A stretch of 64,000 nucleotides of DNA from an uncultured Neomegalonema sp. (GTDB lineage: Bacteria; Pseudomonadota; Alphaproteobacteria; Rhodobacterales; Rhodobacteraceae), in NCBI GenBank assembly GCA_937911325.1, contig CALDSD010000081.1:1-64000 (forward strand). Reading direction: 5' to 3'. Shown here piece by piece: positions 35,207 to 45,054 of the stretch. A model generated the notes under the pieces. It did no database searches and had not been told where the DNA came from. It worked only from the letters and a program-made list of their open reading frames with translations. A program made the position numbers and the translations under genes. The stretch's first letter is position 1. Every line of letters starts with the position of its first letter.

Positions 35207-36469
35207 ATGACGGACCTGTCCCCGGACGCGTTTCATCCGCGCGGAGCGGCGGGTGTCGGCCGCGTCGGCCGCGTCGGCCAGCGCGCCTATGCGGGCGGCG
35301 GCGCTTTGCAAGACGAACCGCCGTCAGAAGTCAGTCAATGGAGCCAGTGGGCGAGATCCGTCGACCATGTGTCGATCCTGATTTGCGTGGCTTTGTTCTG
35401 CATCGGCGTTGTTCTCGCATTCGCGGCGTCTCCGGCGCTTGCGGAAAGCAACCAGACATCGCCGTTCTATTACGCATGGCGGCATCTGATCTTCGGCGCG
35501 CCAGCGTTCGTGCTGCTGTTCACGATCTCTTTCTTCAGCCCGTCGGCCGTGCGGCGCTTGGCGGTTTTCGCGACCTTCGCAGGCCTGGTGGCGTTGGCGC
35601 TGCTGCCGCTTTATGGCACCGATTTCGATCAGGGCGGGACGCGTTGGTATGCGCTGCCTGGCTTGGGGTCCCTGCAGCCCTCGGAGTTTCTCAAACCCGC
35701 TCTCATCGTCACCTGCGCATGGCTGCTGTCGGCTTCGAGCGGTGTGGATCGAGGTTCCAACGCGCGCGATCAGGGCCTCGGACCCGCGGGCGCCGGCGCG
35801 TCTCTGGCGCTTCTCGCGACGGCGGCGGCGCTCTTGGTGATACAGCCCGACTATGGTCAGACGGCCCTCATCCTTGTGGTGTGGGCGGCCATGTACTTTG
35901 TCTCTGGCGCGTCTCTTGTCACTCTCGCAGCGCTCGCCCTATGCGCGTTCGTCGGCGCGATCATCGCCTTTCAAGTCGAGCCGCATATCGCCTATCGCGT
36001 CACCGCCTTCTGGGAAGAGGGCGGCGCGCCGCCGCAACAGCTGCTGGATGCGCGGCAAGCGATGATCAACGGCGGCTGGTTTGGCGTCGGCCCCGGGGAC
36101 GGCGTGAACAAGCTCACCTTGGCCGAAGCCAATTCAGACTTCATCTTCGCTGTGGCGATCGAGGAGTATGGATTTGCGCTCGGCGTGCTGCTGGTGGTGC
36201 TCTTCTCGTTCATCACCCTCAACGCGCTCTGGCGGTTGCGCCGGGTCGAGGCCGCGTTTCCGCGTTTGGCGGGTATCGGGTTGGCGTTGCTCTTCGGCCT
36301 TCAGGCCTTCGTCAATATGGCGGTCACCGTGCAGCTTCTTCCGGCGAAAGGGATGACGCTTCCGTTCATCTCCTATGGCGGGTCGTCGCTCATCGGGATC
36401 GGATTGACGATGGGCATGCTTCTGGCTCTCACGCGCCGACGATTGCTGGACGAGACGCGCCGCTTCTAA
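35207..36469 (+). CDS. ftsW: FtsW, lipid II polymerase of the divisome
   Basis: 420 residues of the SEDS family, a septal peptidoglycan glycosyltransferase working with FtsI. About ten membrane helices begin after a 45-residue cytoplasmic tail containing a small GVGRVGRVG repeat. Family motifs are GTRWYALPGLGSLQPSEFLKP (loop 4 region), the ARQAMINGGWFGVGPG segment, SDFIFAVAIEEYG and the PFISYGGSSL signature near the C-terminus. AGGATCAGGAC precedes the ATG. It heads the wall/division block; the usual upstream murD is absent. Confidence 0.95.
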   Translation: MTDLSPDAFHPRGAAGVGRVGRVGQRAYAGGGALQDEPPSEVSQWSQWARSVDHVSILICVALFCIGVVLAFAASPALAESNQTSPFYYAWRHLIFGAPAFVLLFTISFFSPSAVRRLAVFATFAGLVALALLPLYGTDFDQGGTRWYALPGLGSLQPSEFLKPALIVTCAWLLSASSGVDRGSNARDQGLGPAGAGASLALLATAAALLVIQPDYGQTALILVVWAAMYFVSGASLVTLAALALCAFVGAIIAFQVEPHIAYRVTAFWEEGGAPPQQLLDARQAMINGGWFGVGPGDGVNKLTLAEANSDFIFAVAIEEYGFALGVLLVVLFSFITLNALWRLRRVEAAFPRLAGIGLALLFGLQAFVNMAVTVQLLPAKGMTLPFISYGGSSLIGIGLTMGMLLALTRRRLLDETRRF

Positions 36470-36682
36470 CGCGCCTGCAGCGCGGCAAACGCCGCCTTCG
36501 CATCGGCCTATGATGGAACGACCGCGCGCGGGCGGTTCGTCAATTGAACAACGAAGTCGAGGTTTTCGCCCATCTTTCGCCCCCGTCGCGCTTGATCCGT
36601 GAGGAAATCCGAGGTGAAAGAGAGCGTTAACCCTCGTGAGCGGGCCACGCCTCGGCCTGCTTGGGAAGGATGAGGAGCGAAG

Positions 36683-37807
36683 ATGTACGAGAGCGGACGC
36701 GGTCGGTTTCTAGTGATCGCCGCCGGTGGGACCGGAGGGCACATGTTTCCTGCGCAAGCCCTGTCGCAGGAGATGCTCAGGCGAGGGTGGCGGGTCTCCT
36801 TGTCGACCGACGACCGCGGGTTGCGCTATGCGGGCGGCTTCCCGCCGGAAGTCGAGCGCCGCGAAGTGCAGTCTGCGACTTTCGCACGCGGCGGGATCGC
36901 CGAGAAAATGCGGGCGCCTTTCACGATCCTGTCCGGCGCCAACGAAGCCATCGCGTGGTTCAAGAAGGAGAAGCCGGATTTGGTCGCCGGGTTCGGCGGC
37001 TATCCGTCGTTGCCGGCGCTGGGCGCTGCGTGGCGGCTCGGCCTCCCGCGAATGATCCAGGAGCAGAACAGCGTACTGGGCCGTGTGAACGCGCTGTTCG
37101 CCAAGCGGGTGCATGCGGTCGCCTGCGGCGTCGAGCACATCTCCAACGCGCCGCTGGGAGCGAACCTGCACTTCATCGGCAATCCGATCCGGGACGCGGG
37201 CCGGGCGTTGTCGGGCTCCCCTTACCATCAGATCGACGAGAACGGGCCGATCCGGTTGCTGGTCTTCGGCGGCAGTCAGGGCGCCCGGATCTTTGACGAG
37301 CGCGTGCCCGCTGCGGTAGCGGCGTTGCCGGCTGAAATCCGCGATCGGCTGCTGCTGACCCAACAGGTTCGCGAGGCGGATCAGAACGAAGTTCGCGAAG
37401 GGTATCGCCGCGCTGGCGTTCTGGCCGAGCTCGCGCCGTTTTTCGATGATATGCCGCAGCGGATCGCCGGGGCGCATCTGGTCGTCTGTCGAGCCGGCGC
37501 CTCGACCATCGCCGAACTGACGGCCATCGGCCGGCCCGGCGTTCTCGCGCCGTATCCGGCCGCGATGAACGATCACCAGACGCATAACGCACACGGCCTT
37601 GTCGACGCCGGGGCGGCCGTGATGCTGCCAGACGCCGAGATGTCGGTAGAGCGGCTGACGGCCCAACTGACCGAGTTGCTGAACGACCCGGCCCGGCTGA
37701 CCGCGATGGCGACAGCGGCGCGAGGATTGGGCGCTCCGAACGCGGCAAGCGATCTGGCGGATCTGGCCGAGCGGGTCGCAAACGGCGAGGAAGTCGCCGC
37801 CGCTTAG
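36683..37807 (+). CDS. murG: MurG, lipid II synthase
   Basis: GT28 glycosyltransferase of 374 residues that adds GlcNAc to lipid I on the inner face of the membrane. The N-terminal loop AAGGTGGHMFPA, the second G-loop VFGGSQGARIF, and the UDP-binding VCRAGASTIAELT with YPAAMNDHQ are all present. GAGGAG lies upstream. There is a 213-base gap from ftsW and 96 bases to murC. Confidence 0.95.
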   Translation: MYESGRGRFLVIAAGGTGGHMFPAQALSQEMLRRGWRVSLSTDDRGLRYAGGFPPEVERREVQSATFARGGIAEKMRAPFTILSGANEAIAWFKKEKPDLVAGFGGYPSLPALGAAWRLGLPRMIQEQNSVLGRVNALFAKRVHAVACGVEHISNAPLGANLHFIGNPIRDAGRALSGSPYHQIDENGPIRLLVFGGSQGARIFDERVPAAVAALPAEIRDRLLLTQQVREADQNEVREGYRRAGVLAELAPFFDDMPQRIAGAHLVVCRAGASTIAELTAIGRPGVLAPYPAAMNDHQTHNAHGLVDAGAAVMLPDAEMSVERLTAQLTELLNDPARLTAMATAARGLGAPNAASDLADLAERVANGEEVAAA

Positions 37808-37903
37808 AGTTGGACTGAAGGGGGCGCTCGACGCTGGCGATTGGCTGTTGGGCGCCCTATGGGTGGCGCTCTGTCATCCGCTGAGCCGAAGGACCAAGCC
37901 GTC

Positions 37904-39310
37904 ATGACCCCTCTTCCCCTCGATATCGGAGCGATACACTTCGTCGGGATCGGCGGCATCGGCATGTCAGGTATCGCCGAGGTGATGCTCAATCTGGGTC
38001 ACCAGGTTCAGGGATCCGACCTCAAGGAAAGCGGCATCGTCGAGCGCTTGCGCGGTTTGGGCGCAGAAATCCACATTGGTCAAAGCGCCGAGAACCTTGG
38101 ATTGGCGAAGGTCGTCGTGATCTCCTCCGCCATTCAGGAGGACAATCCGGAGTTGATGGCGGCGCGCGCGCGCAGCCTGCCCGTCGTGCGTCGGGCCGAG
38201 ATGCTGGCCGAACTGATGCGTTTGAAGTGGAATGTCGCGGTCGCCGGAACGCACGGCAAGACGACGACAACCTCGATGGTCGCCGCGGTGCTAGACGCCG
38301 GCGGCGCCGACCCCACGGTGATCAACGGCGGCATTATTCAAAGCTACGGCTCGAACGCGCGGCCTGGAGAGGGCGACTGGATGGTCGTCGAGGCTGACGA
38401 GTCGGACGGCACGTTCATCAAGCTGCCGTCGACCGTCGCCGTGATCACCAATATCGATCCCGAACACATGGATCATTACGGCTCCTTCGACGCGTTGCGG
38501 GGCGCGTTCCGGACCTTCATCGAGAACATTCCGTTCTACGGCGCCGCCGTCTGCTGCATCGACCATCCCGAAGTGCAGGCGTTGATCGGGCGCATACGCG
38601 ACCGCCGGGTCGTGACCTATGGCTTCTCGCCGCAGGCGGACATCCGGGCCAGCCGTCCCGCTTATGAAGGGGGCGCTGCGACCTTTGACGTGACGATCCG
38701 CTCGCGCCGGACCTCCGAGGAGAAGACGATCGAAGGCCTCAGTCTGCCGATGCCCGGCGAGCACAATGTGCTGAACGCGCTTGCTGCGATCGGGGTCGCG
38801 CGAGAGCTGCGGCTCGACGTCGACGCGGTTCGCTCGGCGCTCGCCGGGTTCAAAGGCGTGAAGCGGCGCTTTACCGATGTCGGCGACTGGAACGGCGTCC
38901 GTCTCATCGACGACTACGGCAATCACCCTGTCGCGATCGCCGCCGTGCTCAAGGCTGCGCGGGCTTCAAGCTCGGGCCGGGTCATTGCGGTTCATCAACC
39001 CCATCGATACACGCGCCTGCGCGATCTCTTTGAGGACTTCTGCGGCTGCTTTAACGAAGCCGACGTGGTCGCGATCGCCGACGTGTTTCCAGCCGGCGAG
39101 GCGCCGATCGCCGGAGCGGATCGGGACAGCCTCGTCGATGGCCTGCGCGCGCATGGACATCGACGGGCGCAGGCTCTTGAAAGCGCCGAAGCGCTTCCTG
39201 ATTTCGTCGCCGCCGAGGCGAAGCCGGGCGATATCGTCGTTTGTCTGGGGGCTGGCAACATCACGCAATGGGCGAACGGCTTGGCGAAGGCGCTGGAGAC
39301 GCGGGGATGA
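37904..39310 (+). CDS. murC: MurC, UDP-MurNAc-L-alanine ligase
   Basis: 468 residues. ATP-dependent addition of L-Ala to UDP-MurNAc, the first step of stem-peptide building. The N-terminal UDP loop is [14 protein letters not shown], the ATP loop [12 protein letters not shown], and the Mur-ligase centre [10 protein letters not shown] followed by [12 protein letters not shown]. The start at 37904 (MTPLPLDIG) is chosen over an upstream in-frame codon because the match begins there and AAGGA lies about 10 bases before. Its stop overlaps the murB start (ATGA). Confidence 0.95.
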   Translation: MTPLPLDIGAIHFVGIGGIGMSGIAEVMLNLGHQVQGSDLKESGIVERLRGLGAEIHIGQSAENLGLAKVVVISSAIQEDNPELMAARARSLPVVRRAEMLAELMRLKWNVAVAGTHGKTTTTSMVAAVLDAGGADPTVINGGIIQSYGSNARPGEGDWMVVEADESDGTFIKLPSTVAVITNIDPEHMDHYGSFDALRGAFRTFIENIPFYGAAVCCIDHPEVQALIGRIRDRRVVTYGFSPQADIRASRPAYEGGAATFDVTIRSRRTSEEKTIEGLSLPMPGEHNVLNALAAIGVARELRLDVDAVRSALAGFKGVKRRFTDVGDWNGVRLIDDYGNHPVAIAAVLKAARASSSGRVIAVHQPHRYTRLRDLFEDFCGCFNEADVVAIADVFPAGEAPIAGADRDSLVDGLRAHGHRRAQALESAEALPDFVAAEAKPGDIVVCLGAGNITQWANGLAKALETRG

Positions 39311-40275
39311 CCCCGCCGCAAGAAGGCGTGGCGATGGACGGAGAGGCGTTGATCGCGGCGCTGCCGCAGGTCCGTGGGAAACTGCAGCCGATGGTTCCGC
39401 TTGCGCCTTACACGTGGTTGCGGGTTGGTGGTCCGGCGGAAGTCTTGTTTTCCCCGGCCGACGCCCAGGACCTCGCCGCGTTTCTTCGCGAGACCCCTGG
39501 CCATATTCCAGTGACGGCGGTGGGCGTCGGTTCGAACCTGATCGTCCGCGACGGCGGCGTGCCCGGCGTGGTCGTTCGCCTTGGCAGGGGATTCAATCAG
39601 ATCGAGACCGATGGGCGCGTCATCCGCGCCGGCGCAGCGGCGCTCGACGCGCGGGTGGCGCTCGCGGCGGCGGACGCCGGGATCGCAGGGCTCGAGTTCT
39701 TGAGGGGGGTGCCCGGCGCGATCGGCGGCGCGCTCCGGATGAATGCGGGCGCATATGGCCGCTACATGGCGGACATCTTCGTGGAGGCGCAGGGCGTCAC
39801 GCGAGCGGGCGAGATCGTGCTCTTCACGCCTGATCAGATGAGCTTTTCGTACCGGGACAGCGCGCCTCGGGACGTGATCTTCACAGCGGCTGTTCTTAAG
39901 GGCGCGCCGGACGCCTCTGACCTGATCCACGCCCGAATGCAGGAACTGATGGCCAAGCGCGAAGCGGCGCAGCCGGTGAAGGATCGGACTGCCGGCTCGA
40001 CCTTTCGCAACCCGGCGGGGTTCTCGTCCACCGGAGCCGAGGGCGAGAGCCAAGAGCTCAAAGCCTGGAAGGTGATCGAAGAGGCTGGCTGCAGAGGTCT
40101 GCGTCTCGGCGGCGCGGTCATGAACGAGAAGCACACGAACTTCCTGACCAATGCGGGCGGCGCCTCCGCAGCCGATCTGGAGAACCTCGGCGAAGAAGTG
40201 CGCCGACGCGTGATGGCGCATTCGGGTGTCGACCTGCTTTGGGAGATCGAACGGATCGGCAGACGGGAAGACTAG
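39307..40275 (+). CDS. murB: MurB, UDP-N-acetylenolpyruvoylglucosamine reductase
   Basis: 322-residue FAD enzyme that reduces enolpyruvyl-UDP-GlcNAc with NADPH to UDP-MurNAc. FAD motifs [12 protein letters not shown] and [13 protein letters not shown], the [18 protein letters not shown] loop, the catalytic Ser in AGSTFRNP and the late NEKHTNFL are visible. It starts with the ATGA overlap with murC, so the two are translationally coupled. Its TAG overlaps by three bases with the stop of the convergent ureohydrolase gene. Confidence 0.95.
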   Translation: MTPPQEGVAMDGEALIAALPQVRGKLQPMVPLAPYTWLRVGGPAEVLFSPADAQDLAAFLRETPGHIPVTAVGVGSNLIVRDGGVPGVVVRLGRGFNQIETDGRVIRAGAAALDARVALAAADAGIAGLEFLRGVPGAIGGALRMNAGAYGRYMADIFVEAQGVTRAGEIVLFTPDQMSFSYRDSAPRDVIFTAAVLKGAPDASDLIHARMQELMAKREAAQPVKDRTAGSTFRNPAGFSSTGAEGESQELKAWKVIEEAGCRGLRLGGAVMNEKHTNFLTNAGGASAADLENLGEEVRRRVMAHSGVDLLWEIERIGRRED

Positions 40276-41195
40276 CTGTTCCGCGCCATTGCGCCGATCG
40301 CGTTGCACAGGATCCGCGCCGCGGTCAGCGCGGCGACGCGGTTGGGGTCGCGCTCGGGCACGAACTCGATGAGGTCGAAGGCGGCGAGCCGGCCTTTCCC
40401 CGCGACGGCCGCGACAAGGTCGATCGCCTGGGTGTAACTCAGCCCGCCGGGCGTCGGCGCCTTGACCGCTGGCATGATCCCGGCGTCCAGCGCGTCGCAG
40501 TCGAAGGTGATCAAGCAAACCGAGCCCGTCGGAATGTGGCGCGTGACGGCGTCCACCCCGTCTGTGTGAAGCTCCCGCGCCGTGACGATCTGCGCTCCCC
40601 ACGAGCGTGCGATATCGACCTCCTCCGGGCGGGCGGAGCCGACGCCGCGCATTCCGACCTGCACGATGCGTTCGACATGCGGCATTTCAGACGCGCGCCG
40701 CATCGTGCTGGAGAAGCCCATGGGTTCGCCAAGCCGCTCGTCGCGCCAGTCGATATGCGCGTCGATCTGGACAATCGTCAGCGGACCAAGCGGCGCCAGG
40801 GCCTCGATGAAAGGGATCGGCGTGGAATCGTCGCCGCCGATCATGATCGGGGCCGCCCCCGCTGCGACGATTCGAGCGGTCAGATTTCGGATTTGTTCGC
40901 GATTTGACGCGCCCTCGGTCGGAAGCGTGGGCAGGTCGCCGGCGTCATGGATCGTGAACCCGCCCTCTCCCAACAGCGGGCCGCCGAGATCAAAGTCCCA
41001 ATGATCCAGCCAGGCCCAATCCTCCGCCATGACCTCCCGAAGAACGGCTGGCGTCGCGCCGAAGGGACGATTGTCGATGCCGGGATAGGGCGTGCCGTGC
41101 GGAGCGCCGAAGACGATTGCGCGCGCTTCGTCAAAGGTGATGTCATGTCTCGGGGCCGAGAAAGGTCGGGTCTCCGCGTCTATCAACCTGATCAT
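40272..41195 (-). CDS. ureohydrolase (agmatinase/arginase family)
   Basis: 307 residues, manganese ureohydrolase fold that cleaves urea from guanidino compounds. Metal motifs are IGGDDST, DAHIDWRD and FDCDALDAG. The first normally reads GGDHS; here the His ligand is Asp, a form found in a subset of agmatinase-like proteins. So agmatine is likely but guanidinobutyrate or related substrates are possible. It is inverted inside the division/wall block, between murB and ddl, which is not its usual place. It starts at 41195, close to the 18-bp tandem repeats. Confidence 0.8.
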   Translation of the reverse strand: MIRLIDAETRPFSAPRHDITFDEARAIVFGAPHGTPYPGIDNRPFGATPAVLREVMAEDWAWLDHWDFDLGGPLLGEGGFTIHDAGDLPTLPTEGASNREQIRNLTARIVAAGAAPIMIGGDDSTPIPFIEALAPLGPLTIVQIDAHIDWRDERLGEPMGFSSTMRRASEMPHVERIVQVGMRGVGSARPEEVDIARSWGAQIVTARELHTDGVDAVTRHIPTGSVCLITFDCDALDAGIMPAVKAPTPGGLSYTQAIDLVAAVAGKGRLAAFDLIEFVPERDPNRVAALTAARILCNAIGAMARNS

Positions 41196-41210
41196 AACGC
41201 TCTCACAGTC

Positions 41211-41264
41211 TTTGTTCGTTCCACGCGCTTTGTACGTTCCACGCGCATTGTTCGTTCTGCGCGT
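41211..41264. repeat. three tandem 18-bp repeats
   Basis: Units at 41211-41228 (TTTGTTCGTTCCACGCGC), 41229-41246 (one change) and 41247-41264 (four changes). They lie between the divergent ureohydrolase and ddl starts, with the first copy 16 bases from the ureohydrolase start codon. The direct repetition at nearly two helical turns would suit regulator binding, but slippage is also possible. Confidence 0.8.
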
Positions 41265-41368
41265 AATGTCGTGAAATCACGCTTCAACGTCATCCCCAAG
41301 CTGGAAATCATCAACGCTTTTCGTGGTAGCCTGATGCTTCGATGTCCGCTTCTGCCAGGATTTTCTTC

Positions 41369-42328
41369 ATGACGGAGCCGCTGGCGCTCATCCCCAAGGA
41401 CCGAAAGTATCAGCGTGTGGCCATGCTGCAGGGCGGCATGTCGGCCGAGCGCGAGGTCAGTTTGTCGTCTGGTCGGGAATGCGCGGAAGGCCTGCGCCAG
41501 GCCGGGTACGAGGTCATTGAGATCGATGCCGGCGTGACGCTTGTCGAGGATCTCAAACGCGCCCGCCCTGACGCGGTCTTCAACGCGCTTCACGGCCGTT
41601 GGGGGGAAGACGGGTGTGTTCAGGGCCTGCTGGAGTGGCTCCGAATTCCATACACGCACTCAGGGGTCTTCGCATCGGCTCTGGCGATGGATAAAGAGCG
41701 CTCGAAGCGGGTTTATGAGGATGCGGGTCTGCCGATTGCGGCCAGTCTCTTGGCGAGTCCCGAAAGCATCTCCGCCGCCCATGTCATGGAGCCGCCCTAT
41801 GTTGTGAAGCCGAACAACGAAGGCTCCTCTGTGGGCATTCACATTGTGCATGAGCGTGCGAATCAGCCCCCGCAGGTGGCGGTTTTCGACGCGCCGGCGG
41901 AATTGATGGTCGAGGCGTATGTCGGCGGCCAGGAACTGACGGTTTCTGTGATGGGAGACCAACCTTTGGCCGTCACCGATATCATTTCGGATGGATGGTA
42001 CGACTACCACGCCAAATACGCCGAGGGCGGCTCCCGGCATGTCATACCCGCTGAAATTCCTCAGGAAATCACGGATGCGGCACTGAAAATGGCGGTGACG
42101 GCCCATCAGGTTCTGGGGTGTCGAGGCGTGTCTCGCACCGATTTCAAGTACGATCCGAGCCGCGGCGGAGTTTCGGCCGGTCTCAGCGAAAAATTAATCA
42201 TCCTAGAGACTAATACTCAGCCTGGAATGACGCCGACTTCGCTCACCCCGGAACAGGCCGCCTATCGCGGCGTCTCGTTCCCGCAGCTGATGGCTTGGAT
42301 GGTCGAGGACGCGTCGTTGGATCGGTAG
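41369..42328 (+). CDS. ddl: D-alanine-D-alanine ligase
   Basis: 319 residues, ATP-grasp ligase making D-Ala-D-Ala for the stem peptide. GGMSAEREVSLSSG is the N-terminal motif; ALHGRWGEDG, KPNNEGSSVG (ATP loop), SRTDFKYD and the LETNTQPGMTPTSL metal loop are present. The start at 41369 follows AGGA 8 bases upstream; an in-frame ATG at 41342 would add nine residues. ftsQ follows after 48 bases. Confidence 0.94.
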   Translation: MTEPLALIPKDRKYQRVAMLQGGMSAEREVSLSSGRECAEGLRQAGYEVIEIDAGVTLVEDLKRARPDAVFNALHGRWGEDGCVQGLLEWLRIPYTHSGVFASALAMDKERSKRVYEDAGLPIAASLLASPESISAAHVMEPPYVVKPNNEGSSVGIHIVHERANQPPQVAVFDAPAELMVEAYVGGQELTVSVMGDQPLAVTDIISDGWYDYHAKYAEGGSRHVIPAEIPQEITDAALKMAVTAHQVLGCRGVSRTDFKYDPSRGGVSAGLSEKLIILETNTQPGMTPTSLTPEQAAYRGVSFPQLMAWMVEDASLDR

Positions 42329-42376
42329 CGGTCGTCCGCGCTATGGCGCGGAGCGGCCGGTCGGAGGGCGAGCCGC

Positions 42377-43651
42377 GTGTCGACGCGAGACGGATCAGAT
42401 GAGTGGCCGGAGCCAGGCCTGCGCGGATTTCGCGGTGACGACATGCGTCGTCGCGAACTTGCGCGCCCGCCCGAGCCGACCGCATCGGCTCCGATCGGCC
42501 GCGACCGGAGGCCGGTCGGCTACGGCGCTTTCGAACATGACGCGGCGGACCCTCATCAACCCATCTTCGAAGCTTCGCGTCCGGACCAGACCTTTTACGG
42601 CGCGCGGCCGGGGGACGGTTTCGACGCCGCTCGCACGTCTGTCGGCGCAGCCCCATTGCGCGCCGCCGAGGCGATGATCCGAGGCGGCGTCGCGGGCGCC
42701 GACGGCGGTTTGGGCGATGCGCTGAGAACCTCTCGCCGCGCCGCGGGTTTTGGCGATCGCGAGCGGTCTTGGTCGATCAAACGGCGGGTGGCTGAAATCC
42801 TGAGCTGGAAAATGCCGGTGAAGTACAAGCTCGGCGTTTTCGCGCCGCTTGGCTTGGCCCTGGCGTTCGCTGTTCATACGATACCGCCGCTCTACGAGGG
42901 CGTCAGAGACGCCGCGCAGGCCGTTTACGCCGCCGCTGAGGCCCGTCCCGAACTGTCGATCAAGACGGTGGAGATCGACGGCGTCAGCCGCGTCACGGAA
43001 GAGCAGATCTTGGCGGCGCTCGATCTTGAGACCTTTGGCCGGTTCACGCTCGCGTTCGATCTTGAGGCGGCTCAACAGCGGCTCCTCGACAACACGCCTT
43101 GGCTGGGGGCGGCTCAGGTCGCGATCCGCCCGCCCGACATGTTGCGCGTGGTCGTCGCCGAAAAGACGCCGGCGGCGCTGTGGCGCAAGCGGGAGGGGCT
43201 TTTCCTTCTCGACGCGCAAGGCGTTCAGATCGGACCCGCGTCCCGTACGGGAGAATGGCGCAGGTTGCCGCTTCTGATCGGAGAACAGGCGCCTGCCGCG
43301 ATGGCCGAGGGTTTCCGCGTCCTTGCGCGGGCGGAGGAAGCCGGTTTGCCGATTGTCGGGCTGACCCGCGTCGGCGGACGGCGCTGGGATCTCGAGCTGC
43401 TCGGCGCGCCGCGCGTCATGCTTCCCGAAGCGTCGCCTGTCGAGGCTCTGGACAAAATGCTTGGTTGGCGTGAGGTCGCCGATCTCTTGTCGCGAGACCT
43501 CATCGCGATTGATTTGCGGTTGCCGAACGCGCCGACGGCGCGTTTGTCCGCCGATGGTTGGGCGTCGCATCAAGAGCGTCTGCAGAGCCTGCGCGACCGG
43601 CGCAGGGGCGGCGCCGGGGCCGAAACGCGTCGGCCGGAGCAGGGCGCATGA
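42377..43651 (+). CDS. ftsQ: FtsQ, divisome protein
   Basis: 424 residues from a GTG with GGAGGG upstream. A long cytoplasmic tail of about 150 residues, rich in Arg, Gly and Ala, precedes one membrane helix (about 158-174, LGVFAPLGLALAFAVHTI). Then come a POTRA domain (SIKTVEIDGVSRVTEEQILAAL) and the FtsQ domain (TPWLGAAQVAIRPPDMLRVVV, EKTPAALWR). The family links the early and late divisome by binding FtsB/FtsL. The tail is longer than in enteric FtsQ but usual for alphaproteobacteria. The stop overlaps the ftsA start. Confidence 0.92.
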   Translation: MSTRDGSDEWPEPGLRGFRGDDMRRRELARPPEPTASAPIGRDRRPVGYGAFEHDAADPHQPIFEASRPDQTFYGARPGDGFDAARTSVGAAPLRAAEAMIRGGVAGADGGLGDALRTSRRAAGFGDRERSWSIKRRVAEILSWKMPVKYKLGVFAPLGLALAFAVHTIPPLYEGVRDAAQAVYAAAEARPELSIKTVEIDGVSRVTEEQILAALDLETFGRFTLAFDLEAAQQRLLDNTPWLGAAQVAIRPPDMLRVVVAEKTPAALWRKREGLFLLDAQGVQIGPASRTGEWRRLPLLIGEQAPAAMAEGFRVLARAEEAGLPIVGLTRVGGRRWDLELLGAPRVMLPEASPVEALDKMLGWREVADLLSRDLIAIDLRLPNAPTARLSADGWASHQERLQSLRDRRRGGAGAETRRPEQGA

Positions 43652-45054
43652 GGGATTTTCTGGGCTTCGGCGAAACGTTGCTGGATCATGCGGACCCGCG
43701 CGCAGGCAGCACTGGCTCCCGCGATCTCTATGCCCGTCATCGCGCGATGCGAGAGCGTTTGCGCGCGGCTCAGCGGCAGGGCCGTATGGCCGTTCTGGAC
43801 ATCGGATCCTTCAAGATCTGCTGCGCTATCATCGAGTTTGACGGAGACATCGCGTCGCCGCGCGTCCTAGGCGTGGCGCAGGTGCGATCCCGTGGCGTCC
43901 GAGCGGGCGTCATTGTCGATATGGCCGAGGCGGAGCAAGCCATCCGGCAGGTCGTGGCGCAGACCGAACGCGCCGCGGGCGTGCGCGTATATCATGCGTT
44001 GGCGACCCTGACCGGCGGTTTTCCGCGATCGCAGACCGCGGCCGCAGAGGTCGCCGTATCGGAAGGCGGACGCGTCACCGAAGCCGATGTCGTCCATGCC
44101 TTGCGCGCCTGCAAGATCCCAAGCTCGGGCCCAGCGGAAACGGCTGAGGCGCGCACGACGCTGCACGCGCAACCGGTGTCCTGGACGTTGGACGGCGAAC
44201 ATGGACTGCGGGACCCGAAAGGGCTGTCAGGCCGTCGGCTCGGCGTCGATCTGCACATTCTAACGGTCGCCGAGAGCGCGATGCGCAACGTTGCGACAGC
44301 GCTGTTGAGCGCCGATCTAGAGCCTGTCGGGGTGGTGTCGACCGCTTACGCCAGCGCTTTGTCCTGCCTAATGGGGGATGAACAGGACCACGGCGCCGCC
44401 TGCATCGATCTGGGCGGCGGGGCCAGCGCTGTCTCATTGTTCCTTCGGGGCCGTCTGGTGTTCGCTGATCTTGTTCGACTAGGCGGAGAACACGTGACGC
44501 TCGACGTTTCGCGTGGTTTTGGCTTCGATTTTGACGCGGCCGAGCGGCTCAAGATCCTGGAGGGCTCGGCGATTGCCCTGGGCTCCAGTATGCGCGGAGC
44601 GATCGGCGTCGGACCCAGTCAGGCGCTCGATTCGGATCTGCGGGGATACGGCGCCCCGGCTCCGACGCACCGAACGCCGTCTCGCTCCGATCTCGTCGCG
44701 GTGATCCGTCCGCGCATTGAAGAGATCCTGGAGCTCGCCCGCGATCGGCTTGAGCAAGCAGGGTTCGCTTACCTTCCGACCCGCCGCGCTGTCTTGTGCG
44801 GAGGAGCCGCGCAGATGCCGGGCGTGCTCGAGACCGCTCAGCGCGTTCTCGGTCGTGATGTCCGTATCGGACGTCCAAAGCAGTTCCGCGGGCTCGCGCC
44901 GGACTTCGCCGGCGCGCCCTTCGCCGCTCTCACCGGCCTCATGGTCTACGCCGCAAACCCGCCAGAAGAGGTTTGGGACCTCTCCAGACCTGTCCGGCCT
45001 CGCGCCACGAGTTTGAGCGGGAGAATGTGGCGCTGGATCCGCGACAGCTGGTAG
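43648..45054 (+). CDS. ftsA: FtsA, actin-like divisome anchor
   Basis: 468 residues starting in an ATGA overlap with ftsQ. Actin-like ATPase: phosphate 1 motif VLDIGSFKICC, phosphate 2 motif CIDLGGGASAVSLF, adenosine motif VLCGGAAQMPGV. The SHS2-like 1C domain is in the segment after VDMAEAEQAI. The C-terminal amphipathic end GRMWRWIRDSW fits a membrane-targeting helix. FtsA ties FtsZ filaments to the inner membrane. Confidence 0.94.
   Translation: MRDFLGFGETLLDHADPRAGSTGSRDLYARHRAMRERLRAAQRQGRMAVLDIGSFKICCAIIEFDGDIASPRVLGVAQVRSRGVRAGVIVDMAEAEQAIRQVVAQTERAAGVRVYHALATLTGGFPRSQTAAAEVAVSEGGRVTEADVVHALRACKIPSSGPAETAEARTTLHAQPVSWTLDGEHGLRDPKGLSGRRLGVDLHILTVAESAMRNVATALLSADLEPVGVVSTAYASALSCLMGDEQDHGAACIDLGGGASAVSLFLRGRLVFADLVRLGGEHVTLDVSRGFGFDFDAAERLKILEGSAIALGSSMRGAIGVGPSQALDSDLRGYGAPAPTHRTPSRSDLVAVIRPRIEEILELARDRLEQAGFAYLPTRRAVLCGGAAQMPGVLETAQRVLGRDVRIGRPKQFRGLAPDFAGAPFAALTGLMVYAANPPEEVWDLSRPVRPRATSLSGRMWRWIRDSW

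Noticed and set aside
38995-40602. 535-codon minus frame across murC and murB
   Set aside because: Antisense of two coupled, conserved genes; no start signal.
41211-41264. CRISPR array
   Set aside because: Repeats are 18 bp, directly adjoining with no spacers, only three copies, and no cas genes.
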